A stretch of 64,000 bases of DNA from Butyricicoccus pullicaecorum (lineage in GTDB: Bacteria; Bacillota; Clostridia; Oscillospirales; Butyricicoccaceae): positions 62,001 to 126,000 of the forward strand of contig JAFBIW010000001.1 of the NCBI GenBank assembly GCA_021531865.1, written 5' to 3'. Below the pieces are notes generated by a model that did no database searches, was not told the DNA's origin, and saw nothing but the letters and a program-made list of their open reading frames with translations. The position numbers and the translations under genes were made by a program. The number at the start of each line of letters is the position of its first letter. Within the stretch, counting starts at the first letter, position 1. Shown here piece by piece: positions 1 through 9,093 of this stretch.

Positions 1-826
1 CGGCAACCGCGCAGCGGCTGGGCGAGGTGTAGAAGATCTGGGAGGTGGTGCAGGTGCCGCGGCCGAGGAAGCGGGCGTCCTCATAGTGCTCGGGATTGTA
101 CTTGGGATCGAGCATCTTGACCAGACCCTTGATCTCGACCGAATCATCGGCCGGGTTCTCGTTCAGGGCGCGCACGTCCTGCAGGATGTCGGCCATCTTG
201 TAGATCGCGTTGTCGCCGCGCTCGGGTGCGGAGCCGTGGCAGGAAACGCCCTTGACGTCGACGCGGATCTCCATGCGGCCGCGATGACCGCGGTAGATGC
301 CGCCGTCGGTCGGCTCGGTCGAGATGACGAACTCGGGCACGATCTTGTCCTTATTATAGATGTACTGCCAGCACATGCCGTCGCAGTCCTCTTCCTGAAC
401 CGAGCCGACGACCATGATCTTGTAGCCGTCCGGGATCAGACCCTGCTCCTTCATGATCTTGACGCCGTACACAGCGGAGGCCATGCCGCCCTCCTGATCG
501 GAGCCGCCGCGGCCATAGATGACCTCGTCGTCCTCGTAGCCCTGATAGGGATCGGCCGTCCAGTTGTCGCGGTTGCCGATGCCGACGGTGTCGATGTGGG
601 AGTCGATGGCGATGATCTTGTCGCCCTCGCCCATCCAGCCGATGACGTTGCCCAGACCGTCGATCTCGACCTTGTCATAGCCCAGCTTTTCCATCTCGGC
701 CTTGATGCACATGACAACTTCCTTCTCCTCGCAGCTCTCGCTGGGATGGGAGATCATTTCGCGCAGAAACGCGGTCATATCGGCCTTGTAGCCTTCCGCC
801 GCCGCCTTGATTGCCTGTAAATCCAT
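1..826 (-). CDS. ygeY: M20-family metallohydrolase, YgeY-like (3' end outside window)
   Basis: A zinc-dependent M20 peptidase/deacylase related to YgeY, the 'selenium metabolism' hydrolase found next to diaminopropionate ammonia-lyase in other bacteria. The metal-binding motif S-H-I-D-T-V lies about 75 residues in, followed by [10 protein letters not shown] and a downstream E-E-D-C-D-G. The ATG at 826 has GGAGG about 9 bases upstream. The frame is open to base 1, so the C-terminus is outside. It lies 32 bp downstream of dpaL on the same strand, so the two are probably co-transcribed. The family and neighbour pairing are well established, but the exact substrate of YgeY-type enzymes is not certain from sequence. 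Confidence 0.85.
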   Translation of the reverse strand, partial: MDLQAIKAAAEGYKADMTAFLREMISHPSESCEEKEVVMCIKAEMEKLGYDKVEIDGLGNVIGWMGEGDKIIAIDSHIDTVGIGNRDNWTADPYQGYEDDEVIYGRGGSDQEGGMASAVYGVKIMKEQGLIPDGYKIMVVGSVQEEDCDGMCWQYIYNKDKIVPEFVISTEPTDGGIYRGHRGRMEIRVDVKGVSCHGSAPERGDNAIYKMADILQDVRALNENPADDSVEIKGLVKMLDPKYNPEHYEDARFLGRGTCTTSQIFYTSPSRCAVA

Positions 827-858
827 TTTTGATATCCTCCTCATGCTCCGTAGTTCTA

Positions 859-2055
859 TTATTCGCCCCAAACGATTTTCTTGTAATTGACCGGGTCGGT
901 GTCGCCCTCGGTCGAGAACATCAGCACCTGACTGTTCTCGTCCAGACCGATCGCCTCACGCAGTTCCTTGTATTCGTCGGACTGCATCAGGGTCGAGATC
1001 AGACCCATGCCGACCGCGCCCGATTCGCCCGATACGACCTGCGGGTCGCCCTTGACCGGCGCGCCCAGCATCCGCATGCCCTTGGCCGAGACCCAGTCGG
1101 GGCAGGAGACGAAGCAGGCCACGTGGTTGCGCAGGATGTCCCACGAGATCGTGTTCGGCTCGCCGCAGGCCAGACCGGCCATGATGGTCGCCAGATCGCC
1201 CTCGACGAAGCGGATCTTGCCGTCGCCCGCCTTGGCGCCCTGATAGAGGCAATCGGCCGCCTGCGCCTCCATGACGATGAACTTGGGCGGGTTGTCCGGA
1301 TAGCGGTTTGCGAAGTAGCCGACGACCGCGCCCGCCAGCGAGCCGACGCCCGCCTGCACGAACACGTGAGTCGGACGCTTGACGCCGTCCGCCTCGAGCT
1401 GCTCGGCGGCTTCGCTCGCCATCGTGCCGTAGCCCTGCATGATCCACGCCGGGATCTTCTCGTAGCCGTCCCACGCGGTGTCCTGTACCATGACGCCGTG
1501 CTCGGTCTGCTCAGCCAGCGCGTTGGCGCGGCGGACGCACTCGTCGTAGTTGACCTCCTCGATGGTGACCTTGGCGCCCTCGCGGGCGATGTTGTCGAAG
1601 CGGGTCTGCACCGTGCCCTTGGGCATCAGCACGACCGCCTTCTGACCCAGCTTGTTGGCCGCCCATGCCACGCCGCGTCCGTGGTTGCCATCGGTCGCGG
1701 TGAAGAAGGTGGCCTGACCGAACTCGTCCTTGAGGGTCTGGCTGGTCAGGTAATCATAGGTCATTTCGGAAACGTCCCGTCCGAGCTGCTCTGCGATATA
1801 GCGTGCCATGGCGAACGAGCCGCCCAGCACCTTGAAGGCGTTCAGCCCGAAACGGTAGCTCTCATCCTTGACGTAGAAGCCGCCCAGCCCGAGGTACTGC
1901 GCCATGCCGCCCAGCTTTGCCAGCGGGGTGACCGCGTACTGCGGGAAGCTCTGGTGGAACGCGCGCGCCTTGGCGACGTTCTCGAGCGACATGACCGGCA
2001 GCTGCGCGTCGTCCGAAGCCGGCATCTGATTGACCGCCCATTTGATCTGATCCAT
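859..2055 (-). CDS. dpaL: 2,3-diaminopropionate ammonia-lyase
   Basis: A fold-type II PLP enzyme that splits 2,3-diaminopropionate into pyruvate and two ammonia. At 398 residues it has the usual family length. The PLP lysine is K75 in the motif N-A-F-K-V-L-G-G, and the substrate-loop sequence [10 protein letters not shown] is present. The start at 2055 (M-D-Q-I-K-W) is preferred over upstream in-frame codons because a GGAAGG ribosome binding site sits just before it and family members begin similarly. It is followed at once by the YgeY-like gene, a conserved ygeX-ygeY pairing. The divergent regulator at 2351 probably controls both genes. Confidence 0.93.
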   Translation of the reverse strand: MDQIKWAVNQMPASDDAQLPVMSLENVAKARAFHQSFPQYAVTPLAKLGGMAQYLGLGGFYVKDESYRFGLNAFKVLGGSFAMARYIAEQLGRDVSEMTYDYLTSQTLKDEFGQATFFTATDGNHGRGVAWAANKLGQKAVVLMPKGTVQTRFDNIAREGAKVTIEEVNYDECVRRANALAEQTEHGVMVQDTAWDGYEKIPAWIMQGYGTMASEAAEQLEADGVKRPTHVFVQAGVGSLAGAVVGYFANRYPDNPPKFIVMEAQAADCLYQGAKAGDGKIRFVEGDLATIMAGLACGEPNTISWDILRNHVACFVSCPDWVSAKGMRMLGAPVKGDPQVVSGESGAVGMGLISTLMQSDEYKELREAIGLDENSQVLMFSTEGDTDPVNYKKIVWGE

Positions 2056-2350
2056 TTGATATCCCAACCTTCCATCATCCGGTATTGCTCTTGCTTTGTG
2101 ATTCCATCTTACCACGTGCAGAAGGAAAGTCAATGGGGTTACCTAAAAAATTTTTAGGTTAAATGAAAAATATTCTGACTCCCTTTTGTGCAGTTTGATC
2201 AAACGACCAAAATCGGTTGTGAAAACCTGTCCGGACGGCCTGTTTTTCACACCCCGCAAAAAATTTTTTTGGCCTAAAATTTTGTCTGGAATTTACCCGC
2301 CGGCTATGCTACAATGGAGGAAACAAAAGAAATAGGAGGAAGGGACGCTC

Positions 2351-2998
2351 ATGCAAATCAGTCAGGAGCTTACGCTGGATGTGCTGCGCCAGATCGCGCA
2401 CGGCATCGCCCTGCAGTTCGGTTCCAACTGCGAGGTCGTCGTACACGCGCTGGCCGACTGCGACCTCGAAAACTCGATCGTCGCCATCGAAAACGGCCAC
2501 GTCACCGGCCGCAAGCTGGGCGACGGCCCCTCTCATGTCGTGCTCGAGGCCATGCAGCAGGAGGACGGCGACCTTGCCGACCATCTGGGCTACCTCACCC
2601 GCACGAAGGACGGCAAAATTCTCAAAAGCTCGACCATCTACCTGCGCGACGACACCGGAAAGATCCGCTACATCCTCGCGATCAACTTCGATATCACCGG
2701 TCTGCTCATGTTCGACAGCAGCTTAAAATCCCTGCTCTCGACCGCCGAGACCCCGGCCGAGAAGGAGCCCGAGCGCATCGTGCAGAGCGTGGGCGAGCTG
2801 CTCGACGAGCTGATCGAGGAATCGGTCAAGCGGGTCGGCAAGCCGGTCGCCCTGATGACCAAGGAGGACAAGATCCGCGCCATCCAGTTCCTCAACAAAT
2901 CGGGCGCCTTCCTCATCACCAAGTCGGGCGACAAGATCTCCAAATACTACGGCATCTCCAAGTACACGCTTTACAGCTACATCGACGCGGAGACCTGA
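2351..2998 (+). CDS. YheO/DauR-type PAS and HTH transcriptional regulator
   Basis: A 215-residue regulator. The N-terminal half (about residues 1-115) looks like a YheO-type PAS domain (F-G-S-N-C-E-V-V-V-H and a later Y-I-L-A-I-N-F-D motif). The C-terminal part (about 155-215) is an HTH_22-type DNA-binding domain (I-R-A-I-Q-F-L-N, then K-I-S-K-Y-Y-G-I-S). The start at 2351 has AGGAGG upstream. It is divergent from dpaL-ygeY across about 295 bp. DauR, a family member, controls D-amino-acid catabolism, so local control of the diaminopropionate genes is a reasonable inference. Confidence 0.8.
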   Translation: MQISQELTLDVLRQIAHGIALQFGSNCEVVVHALADCDLENSIVAIENGHVTGRKLGDGPSHVVLEAMQQEDGDLADHLGYLTRTKDGKILKSSTIYLRDDTGKIRYILAINFDITGLLMFDSSLKSLLSTAETPAEKEPERIVQSVGELLDELIEESVKRVGKPVALMTKEDKIRAIQFLNKSGAFLITKSGDKISKYYGISKYTLYSYIDAET

Positions 2999-3196
2999 TC
3001 CGTATCCCCAGCGGCGGCGGCCCGACCCGGCCGGCGCCGCTCTTTGCGCGCCCTGTGAAAAATTTGTCATTCCCCTGTATTTTTTGCTGGACTTTGCCGC
3101 CTGTGTGTTCTATCATGAATAGAAGAAACAGAAACGGCTCCCCCTGCGGACACGCAACTCGTGAAGTCCATCACCCGAAACGATAGGAGGCTTTTC

Positions 3197-4123
3197 ATGC
3201 GTCACTTACTCGATCCGCTCGACTTCTCTGTCGAGGAAACCGGCGATCTGCTCGCGCTGGCAGACCGCATCGCCGCCGATCCCACCCCGTATCAGAACGT
3301 CTGCGCCCACAAAAAGCTCGCCACCCTGTTCTACGAGCCCAGCACCCGTACCCGCCTCTCCTTTGAGGCCGCGATGCTGAATCTGGGCGGCTCGGTGCTC
3401 GGCTTTGCCAGCGCGGATTCCTCTTCCGCCGCCAAGGGCGAATCGGTCGCGGATACCATCCGCGTCATCTCCGGCTACGCCGACATCGCCGCGATGCGCC
3501 ACCCCAAGGAGGGCGCACCCCGCCGCGCGGCCCACTACTCCAAGATCCCGGTCATCAACGCGGGCGACGGCGGCCACCAGCATCCGACCCAGACCCTGAC
3601 CGACCTGCTGACGATCTACCGCCGCAAGGGCCGTCTGGACAACATGACGATCGGCCTGTGCGGCGACCTCAAGTTCGGCCGCACCGTTCATTCGCTCATC
3701 AAGTCCCTCTGCCGCTACCCGGGCATCCGCTTCGTGCTGATCTCCCCCGAGGAGCTGCGCGTACCCGATTACGTCATCTCCGAGGCCATCGCCCCGGCCG
3801 GCATCCCCTATACCGAGGTCACCTCGCTCGAGGACGCCATGCCCGAGCTGGATATCCTCTATATGACCCGCGTCCAGCGCGAGCGCTTCTTCAACGAGGA
3901 GGATTATATCCGCTTGAAGGACACCTATATCCTGACCACGGACAAGATGAAGCTGGCCAAGCCCGATATGGCCGTGCTCCATCCCCTGCCCCGCGTCAAC
4001 GAGATCGCCCTGTCGGTCGACGACGACCCGCGCGCGGCCTACTTTGAGCAGGCGCAGAACGGCGTCTACGTGCGCATGGCCCTCATCATGACCCTGCTCG
4101 GTCTCACGGATAAGGAGGTTTGA
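3197..4123 (+). CDS. pyrB: Aspartate carbamoyltransferase catalytic subunit
   Basis: Catalyses carbamoyl phosphate + L-aspartate to N-carbamoyl-L-aspartate in pyrimidine synthesis. At 308 residues it has the typical length. The carbamoyl-phosphate motif S-T-R-T-R is at 49-53, the mobile-loop lysine lies in S-A-A-K-G-E-S, and H-P-T-Q-T-L-T-D is present. The start at 3197 is chosen for its GGAGG ribosome binding site; an upstream in-frame start at 3161 lacks one. pyrI follows after 4 bp, so this is the regulated PyrBI holoenzyme. A knotted YgeW-type carbamoyltransferase, usual beside dpaL elsewhere, was considered, but the PyrI partner argues for genuine ATCase. Confidence 0.93.
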   Translation: MRHLLDPLDFSVEETGDLLALADRIAADPTPYQNVCAHKKLATLFYEPSTRTRLSFEAAMLNLGGSVLGFASADSSSAAKGESVADTIRVISGYADIAAMRHPKEGAPRRAAHYSKIPVINAGDGGHQHPTQTLTDLLTIYRRKGRLDNMTIGLCGDLKFGRTVHSLIKSLCRYPGIRFVLISPEELRVPDYVISEAIAPAGIPYTEVTSLEDAMPELDILYMTRVQRERFFNEEDYIRLKDTYILTTDKMKLAKPDMAVLHPLPRVNEIALSVDDDPRAAYFEQAQNGVYVRMALIMTLLGLTDKEV

Positions 4124-4127
4124 ACCT

Positions 4128-4553
4128 ATGCTCAACATTGATTCCATTCAGAACGGCATCGTCATCGACCACATCAAGGCGGGCACCGGCATGCAGATTT
4201 ACCACTTCGCCGGTCTGGACGAGCTGGACTGCTGCGTCGCCCTGATCCGCAACGCCCGCTCGGGCAAGCACGGCCATAAGGACATCATCAAGATCGAGAG
4301 CCTGATCGACCTCGACCTCGACGTGCTGGGCTATCTCGATCCGAATATCACGATCGACATCATCCGCGACGGCCAGATCGTCGAAAAGAAGAAGCTCGTC
4401 ATGCCCAAGCGGCTCAAGAACGTCATTCGCTGCAGAAATCCGCGCTGCATCACCAGCGTCGAGGAGGAAATCGACCACATCTTCCTCCTGAGTGAAAACG
4501 GCCGCTACCGCTGCGCCTACTGCGAGCAGGAGCCCAAGAAAAAGAGCCTGTAA
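4128..4553 (+). CDS. pyrI: Aspartate carbamoyltransferase regulatory subunit
   Basis: A 141-residue regulatory chain of ATCase that binds nucleotide effectors and links catalytic trimers. The N-terminal allosteric domain occupies about residues 1-98. The C-terminal zinc domain carries four cysteines at 102, 107, 129 and 132 (the C-x4-C and C-x2-C pattern), as expected for contact with PyrB. It begins 4 bp after pyrB with an overlapping ribosome binding site (AAGGAGG at the end of pyrB), so the two are translationally linked. Confidence 0.95.
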   Translation: MLNIDSIQNGIVIDHIKAGTGMQIYHFAGLDELDCCVALIRNARSGKHGHKDIIKIESLIDLDLDVLGYLDPNITIDIIRDGQIVEKKKLVMPKRLKNVIRCRNPRCITSVEEEIDHIFLLSENGRYRCAYCEQEPKKKSL

Positions 4554-4567
4554 GTGTATACACATTC

Positions 4568-4597
4568 AAAAAGGACGGCCTTCGCGCCGTCCTTTTT
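4568..4597 (+). terminator. Rho-independent terminator after pyrBI
   Basis: A hairpin with arms AAGGACGGC and GCCGTCCTT followed by a T run, directly downstream of pyrI. It has A residues on the 5' side and may work in both directions. Confidence 0.85.
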
Positions 4598-4653
4598 GAT
4601 GCCGTACCCTTCGGCGTCTCCTCCGATTTCCTGATCTTTTTTCTTCCGCCCTC

Positions 4654-4706
4654 TTGACAATCCGCCCGGCCGGGCGTAACATGAACATATGAACAATCAT
4701 TCATAT
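4654..4706 (+). promoter_or_regulatory. Promoter with ArsR/SmtB-type operator for the metal ATPase
   Basis: A TTGACA box at 4654-4659 and a TAACAT box at 4677-4682 are separated by 17 bp, a strong sigma-A promoter. Just downstream, at 4687-4706, is the inverted repeat ATATGAA-N6-TTCATAT. This matches the operator form recognised by ArsR/SmtB metal sensors and covers the expected transcription start. No arsR gene is seen in the window, so the repressor would act in trans. Derepression by zinc, cadmium or lead is inference from the family. Confidence 0.75.
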
Positions 4707-4730
4707 ATTCTTTGAAGGAGTGAACGGATC

Positions 4731-7466
4731 ATGAGCCAGGAACCCTCCCGCCGCGACACCGCGGACGAAGCAGTCCTTGACCTGGAAAAGATATTGCAGT
4801 CGCTCGACAGCGGGCCGTCCCCCGCGCCGGATGCGCAGCCCCATGAGGACGGCGCACACGAGCATCACCACCACCATGATGATGAGGACGAGTGCTGCTG
4901 CGGACATGACCATGCGCATGAACATCACCACCACCATCATGACGATGAGGACGAATGCTGCTGCGGTCACGACCATGAGCATGAACATCACCATCATGAT
5001 GACGACGACGAGTGCTGCTGCGGACATGACCACGCGCATGAGCATCACCACCATCATGACGATGAGGACGAATGCTGCTGCGGACATGACCACGCGCACG
5101 AACACCATCACCATGATGACGAAGACGAGTGCTGCTGCGGTCACGACCATGAGCATGAACATCACCACCACCATCATGACGATGAGGACGAATGCTGCTG
5201 CGGACATGACCACGAACACCACCACCATCATGACGATGAGGACGAGTGCTGCTGTGGACATGACCACGCGCATGAACATCACCATCATCATGATGGCGAA
5301 TGCGGCTGTGGCTGCGGACACGATCACAGCCACGAGGTCACGCCGCCGCGTGAGCTGAACAAGGACGCGCGCGGCATCCGCCGCGTCTACCAGATGCGCA
5401 ACGTGGATTGCGCGCACTGTGCCGCCCAGATGGAGGAAAAAATCCGCAATCTGCCCGGCATTTCGGACGCGGTCGTCGTTTATGCCACCCAGCAGCTCCG
5501 TCTGGTGGCCGACGATCCGGACGCGCGTCTCGATCAGATCCGCCGTGCCTGCACCGCCATCGAGCCGAACGTTGAGATCGTCCCGATGGACGAGCACGCG
5601 CCCCGCGTGCAGGAAGCCGAGGATCATTCGGCCGATCTGCGCAGCATCCTGATCGGCGCGGTTCTGATGGCCGCCGGCATGGTACTTTCGCGGTTCCAGC
5701 CGATGATCTCGATGGTCGTCCTCTGTCTGGCCTATGTCATTTTGGGCGGCGAGATCCTGCTGACCGCCCTGAAAAATATCCGCTCCGGCCGTATTTTTGA
5801 CGAAAACTTCCTGATGTCGGTCGCTACGCTGGGCGCGGTCGCCATGGGCGAATATGCCGAAGCCGTCGGCGTCATGCTGTTCTACCGCGTCGGTGAATAC
5901 TTTGAGCACCGCGCGGTCGAGAAGAGCCGCCGTCAGATCATGGACGCGGTCGATCTGCGGCCCGAGGTCGTCCAGCGCATCGACAGCGAGGGCGTCGTCC
6001 ACACCGTTCCGGCCGCCGAAGCGCAGGTGGGCGACCTGCTGCTCGTCCGCCCGGGCGACCGTATCCCGCTTGACGGCACGGTCATGAGCGGTGAGAGCCG
6101 CATCGACACCTCCCCGGTCACCGGCGAGCCGGTTCCGGTCTCCGTCCGCCCGGGCGACGCGGTCATTTCGGGCTGTGTCAACACGGCGGGCGCGCTGCAG
6201 CTCCGAGTCGATAAGGCGCTGTCCGATTCGATGGTCACCCGCATCCTCAATGCGGTCGAAAACGCGACGGCCAGCAAGCCCAAGATGGATCGCTTCATCA
6301 CCCGCTTTTCCCGCGTTTACACCCCGGCGGTCGTTGCAATCGCCGTGCTGACCGCGGTCGTCCCCTCGATCGTCACGGGCGACTGGGGTCACTGGGTCTA
6401 TACCGCGCTGACCTTCCTCGTCATCAGTTGTCCGTGTGCGCTCGTGCTCAGCGTACCGCTCTCCTTCTTCGCCGGCATCGGCGCAGGCTCCAAGCTGGGC
6501 GTGCTGTTCAAGGGCGGCGCGTCGCTTGAGGCGCTCAAGTCGGTGCGCACCGTCGTCATGGACAAGACCGGCACCCTGACCGAGGGCAACTTCGTCCTTC
6601 AGTCCAGCCACCCGGCCGCGGGCGTCTCCGACGAGGCGCTGCTCTCGCTGGCGGCAAGCTGTGAACTGCACTCCACTCACCCGATCGCGCAGAGCATCCT
6701 CTCCGCCGCGCAGGCGTGCGGCCTGAAGCCGGTCAAGCCTGCCAAGCTGCAGGAGATCGCGGGTCAGGGCATCGTCGCCATGATCGAGGGCGTGGCCGTG
6801 CTGTGCGGCAACCGCAAGCTGCTGGAGACCGCCGGCATCGACCTTTCGGGCTATCAGGCCGAAGCGATGGGCACCGAGGTTCTGGTCGCCGCTGGCGGCC
6901 GCTTCGCGGGCTCGCTCGTCATTTCGGACACGATCAAGAAGACCGCGAAGGACGCCATGCAGCAGCTCCACGCGCTCGACCTGACCACCGTCATGCTGAC
7001 CGGCGACGCGCAGGACAGCGCGGAAGCGGTCGCGGGACAGCTCGGTCTGGATGAAGTCCGCGCCCGCCTGCTGCCCGAGGAAAAGCTCTCCGCCCTGCAA
7101 ACCATCCGGGACGCGCACGGCGCGGTGATGTACGTCGGTGACGGCATCAACGACGCGCCCGTACTCGCCGGTGCGGACGTCGGCGCGGCCATGGGTTCGG
7201 GTTCGGACGCAGCCATCGAGGCGGCGGATGTGGTCTTTATGACCTCCGATCCCCTTGCGATCGCGCAGTCGATCCACATTGCGCGCCGGGTCGGCCGAAT
7301 CGCATGGCAGAATGTCATCTTTGCACTGGTGGTCAAGCTGCTCGTCATGGTTCTGGGTCTGATGGGCATTGCCTCCATGTGGCTGGCCGTCTTCGCGGAT
7401 ACCGGCGTCGCCATGCTGTGCGTACTCAACGCAATCCGCATCCTGTATGCCAAGGACAACGGCTGA
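4731..7466 (+). CDS. P1B-type metal-exporting ATPase with His/Asp/Cys repeat tail
   Basis: A 911-residue heavy-metal P-type ATPase, probably a zinc/cadmium/lead exporter of the ZntA/CadA class. After a short leader, residues about 42-200 form eight tandem metal-binding repeats (His run, acidic run, C-C-C-G-H-D-H). An HMA domain follows with the C-A-H-C site. The membrane C-P-C motif is at 567-569, the phosphorylated Asp at about 611 (D-K-T-G-T), the T-H-P-I motif follows, and G-D-G-I-N-D-A-P lies near 803. The start at 4731 has GAAGGAG upstream. It is monocistronic, between terminators, and the ArsR-type operator fits metal induction. Confidence 0.9.
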   Translation: MSQEPSRRDTADEAVLDLEKILQSLDSGPSPAPDAQPHEDGAHEHHHHHDDEDECCCGHDHAHEHHHHHHDDEDECCCGHDHEHEHHHHDDDDECCCGHDHAHEHHHHHDDEDECCCGHDHAHEHHHHDDEDECCCGHDHEHEHHHHHHDDEDECCCGHDHEHHHHHDDEDECCCGHDHAHEHHHHHDGECGCGCGHDHSHEVTPPRELNKDARGIRRVYQMRNVDCAHCAAQMEEKIRNLPGISDAVVVYATQQLRLVADDPDARLDQIRRACTAIEPNVEIVPMDEHAPRVQEAEDHSADLRSILIGAVLMAAGMVLSRFQPMISMVVLCLAYVILGGEILLTALKNIRSGRIFDENFLMSVATLGAVAMGEYAEAVGVMLFYRVGEYFEHRAVEKSRRQIMDAVDLRPEVVQRIDSEGVVHTVPAAEAQVGDLLLVRPGDRIPLDGTVMSGESRIDTSPVTGEPVPVSVRPGDAVISGCVNTAGALQLRVDKALSDSMVTRILNAVENATASKPKMDRFITRFSRVYTPAVVAIAVLTAVVPSIVTGDWGHWVYTALTFLVISCPCALVLSVPLSFFAGIGAGSKLGVLFKGGASLEALKSVRTVVMDKTGTLTEGNFVLQSSHPAAGVSDEALLSLAASCELHSTHPIAQSILSAAQACGLKPVKPAKLQEIAGQGIVAMIEGVAVLCGNRKLLETAGIDLSGYQAEAMGTEVLVAAGGRFAGSLVISDTIKKTAKDAMQQLHALDLTTVMLTGDAQDSAEAVAGQLGLDEVRARLLPEEKLSALQTIRDAHGAVMYVGDGINDAPVLAGADVGAAMGSGSDAAIEAADVVFMTSDPLAIAQSIHIARRVGRIAWQNVIFALVVKLLVMVLGLMGIASMWLAVFADTGVAMLCVLNAIRILYAKDNG
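4856..5337 (+). repeat. Eight in-frame His/Asp/Cys coding repeats
   Basis: Eight consecutive in-frame units of roughly 57-66 bp encode a His run of 4-6, then D-D-E-D-E or a variant, then C-C-C-G-H-D-H, linked by A-H-E or E-H-E. The eighth unit is divergent (G-E-C-G-C-G-C-G-H-D-H). Units differ in His number and in synonymous bases, as expected from expansion by slippage or unequal crossing over followed by drift. Confidence 0.9.
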
Positions 7467-7540
7467 GCACCGGTATTTGCTCCGCTGAGCACCGGCCATT
7501 CCGTGCTCAGCACATCGGCTCGGCTGCGCACCGATCACAC

Positions 7541-7573
7541 AAAAAGGCTTCCCAATCGGGAAGCCTTTTGTTT
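7541..7573 (+). terminator. Terminator after the metal ATPase
   Basis: The hairpin AAGGCTTCCC / GGGAAGCCTT is flanked by A and T runs, so it may serve both the ATPase (+) and the converging small gene at 7590-7829 (-). The 70 bp before it holds imperfect repeats of TGAGCACCGG. Confidence 0.8.
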
Positions 7574-7589
7574 TGCCGTTCTCCGGCTG

Positions 7590-7829
7590 TTAATCCAGAT
7601 AGTTGCCGCAGTCGTGGTTATTGTACTGCTTCTTGAGCCGGACGATCAGGGAACCGTCCGCCTGCTCGTGCTCAGACAGGATGCGGTACTGCGTCCGATT
7701 GCGATCGAGCTGCTCCCGGTAGCGGGTGTATTCCTCGCGTACCATGCGAACCGCCGCGTCATGCGGCATCGCGTCCTTCAGGCGGAAGTGCAGCGTCTGC
7801 TCCAGACAGGCGGAAAGAATGCGTTTCAT
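7590..7829 (-). CDS. Small protein of unknown function (79 aa)
   Basis: A soluble, charged 79-residue protein with no family I recognise. It has an Arg/Glu-rich central helix and the C-terminal sequence N-N-H-D-C-G-N-Y-L-D. The ATG at 7829 has AAGGAGG 10 bases upstream, which is the main reason to call it real. It converges with the metal ATPase and ends at the shared terminator. No signal peptide or membrane segment is visible. Confidence 0.65.
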   Translation of the reverse strand: MKRILSACLEQTLHFRLKDAMPHDAAVRMVREEYTRYREQLDRNRTQYRILSEHEQADGSLIVRLKKQYNNHDCGNYLD

Positions 7830-7991
7830 CGTGCGATACCTCCTTGATTTGGTACTTCGATTTTATCACGAATTTCCGCACGATTTCTAACAAAACTTCA
7901 TGGATTCTCCGCATTTTCGTGCAATCTGCGCAGGATATATCGGGGTTAAAACTATGCAGCCTGCACAATATGAGAGCAATACGCGCCGGTC

Positions 7992-8570
7992 TCAGCGGCG
8001 GTATTTCTCCCGATCCGCCGGGGTGATCTCCCGGAGCACGCGGCACGGCACGCCTCCTGCGAGCACGCCCGCCGGGATGTCGCGTGTGACCACGCTGCCG
8101 CCCGCGATCACGCTGCCCGCGCCGATCGTCACACCCGGCATGACCTTGACGCCGCCGCCCAGCCAAACGCCGTCCCCGATCCGGATCGGATATGCATATT
8201 CCAGCCCCCGGATCCGGGTCTCCGCGTCCAGCGGATGCCCGGCTGTGTACAGACCGCACTGCGGCGCGATCATCACATCGTCACCGATCTCGACCGGAGC
8301 GGCGTCCAGAATGACCAACCCGTGATTGGCGTAAAAATTCCGCCCCAGATGGATGTTATAGCCGTAATCGCACCAGAAGTCCGGTTCAATCGTGAACACA
8401 CCGTCCGCGTGCAGCAGTTCGCGCAGCAGCGCTGCGCGCTCGTCCCGCGCCGAGGGCAGCAATTGATTGGCGCGCCAGCAGAGATCCTTGGCACGCAGCC
8501 GCTCGGCCGTCAGCTCCGGTTCTTCCGGGGCATACAGCAGCCCAGCCGCGCATTTTTCCTTCTCCGTCAT
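7992..8570 (-). CDS. Maltose/galactoside-type O-acetyltransferase
   Basis: A left-handed beta-helix acetyltransferase of the Maa/LacA/NodL family, which moves acetyl from acetyl-CoA to a sugar hydroxyl. It has 192 residues from M-T-E-K-E-K. The N-terminal maltose-acetyltransferase domain is followed by hexapeptide repeats (for example I-G-D-D-V-M-I-A-P and I-G-A-G-S-V-I-A-G-G-S-V-V). The expected catalytic His is in the segment Y-T-A-G-H-P. An upstream in-frame ATG lacks a ribosome binding site, whereas 8570 is preceded by AAGGAGGT. The substrate cannot be told from sequence. Confidence 0.88.
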   Translation of the reverse strand: MTEKEKCAAGLLYAPEEPELTAERLRAKDLCWRANQLLPSARDERAALLRELLHADGVFTIEPDFWCDYGYNIHLGRNFYANHGLVILDAAPVEIGDDVMIAPQCGLYTAGHPLDAETRIRGLEYAYPIRIGDGVWLGGGVKVMPGVTIGAGSVIAGGSVVTRDIPAGVLAGGVPCRVLREITPADREKYRR

Positions 8571-8937
8571 GTGCAAACGGCACCTCCTTTTTGTACCTTC
8601 CATGATACCACCGGCACTGTCCGTGTGCAAACGTCAATTCCCCGAATTGTCCGCCTCAGAAATGCAAGTTTCTATCCTTCCTCCTGCATTTTACAGTCCC
8701 TATACAGATTGCACACATTTTGTTTCCCCTTCCTTGTTTATATCCCGGAACCTTTTTTACTTCAAAATCCTTTCAATAAGGCTGTTTTGGGTATATTCTG
8801 GAATATTCCGATTTGCTTTTGTGATGTTATACAGAGAAATCCGGATTTTATTGTTTAATTCTAACAAATTTTATACTGGACTTTTGGTGAATATGCGAGT
8901 AGAATAAAGCCATCAAATGAAAGAGAGGTGATTCCAA
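8571..8937. other. AT-rich intergenic region without a supported gene
   Basis: This 367-bp stretch separates the divergent acetyltransferase from the tiny ORFs at 8938 and 9094. It turns distinctly AT-rich after about 8640, unlike its flanks, and presumably holds promoters for both directions. I see no convincing -35/-10 pair, hairpin or coding frame in it. Confidence 0.6.
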
Positions 8938-9057
8938 ATGGGTATCCGCAATTACCTGAACGCGCTGATCGAGTCCAACATGGCCTTCTATGAAGAGATG
9001 GCGCTGACGAAGGATTCGCTTGCAGCCAGACGCAATATGAATCGCAATCACCACTAA
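8938..9057 (+). CDS. Tiny ORF, 39 aa, first of a tandem pair
   Basis: A 39-codon ORF preceded by AGAGAGGTG about 8 bases before its ATG. The product begins M-G-I-R-N-Y-L-N-A-L, has an amphipathic, acidic middle, and ends in a basic, His-rich tail (R-R-N-M-N-R-N-H-H). It has no signal peptide. It is followed after 36 bp by a second tiny ORF with its own ribosome binding site. Codon use resembles the surrounding genes. Small regulatory or stress proteins are possible, but no family is recognised. Confidence 0.55.
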   Translation: MGIRNYLNALIESNMAFYEEMALTKDSLAARRNMNRNHH

Positions 9058-9093
9058 ACTTTCATGCGGATGAATCAAAGGAGTTGTTTACAA

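Noticed and set aside
3197-4123. The carbamoyltransferase as YgeW rather than PyrB
   Set aside because: The S-T-R-T-R and H-P-T-Q motifs, typical ATCase length and the immediately following pyrI favour PyrB.
4856-5337. Short regular repeats that could suggest a CRISPR array
   Set aside because: The repeats are in frame, vary in length and encode a His/Cys metal-binding tail. There are no unique spacers and no cas genes.
4701-7538. A 945-codon open frame antisense to the metal ATPase
   Set aside because: It mirrors the ATPase codons (His/Asp repeats read backward as Met/Val runs). It has no ribosome binding site and no family features. GC-rich genes in this window routinely leave long open antisense frames.
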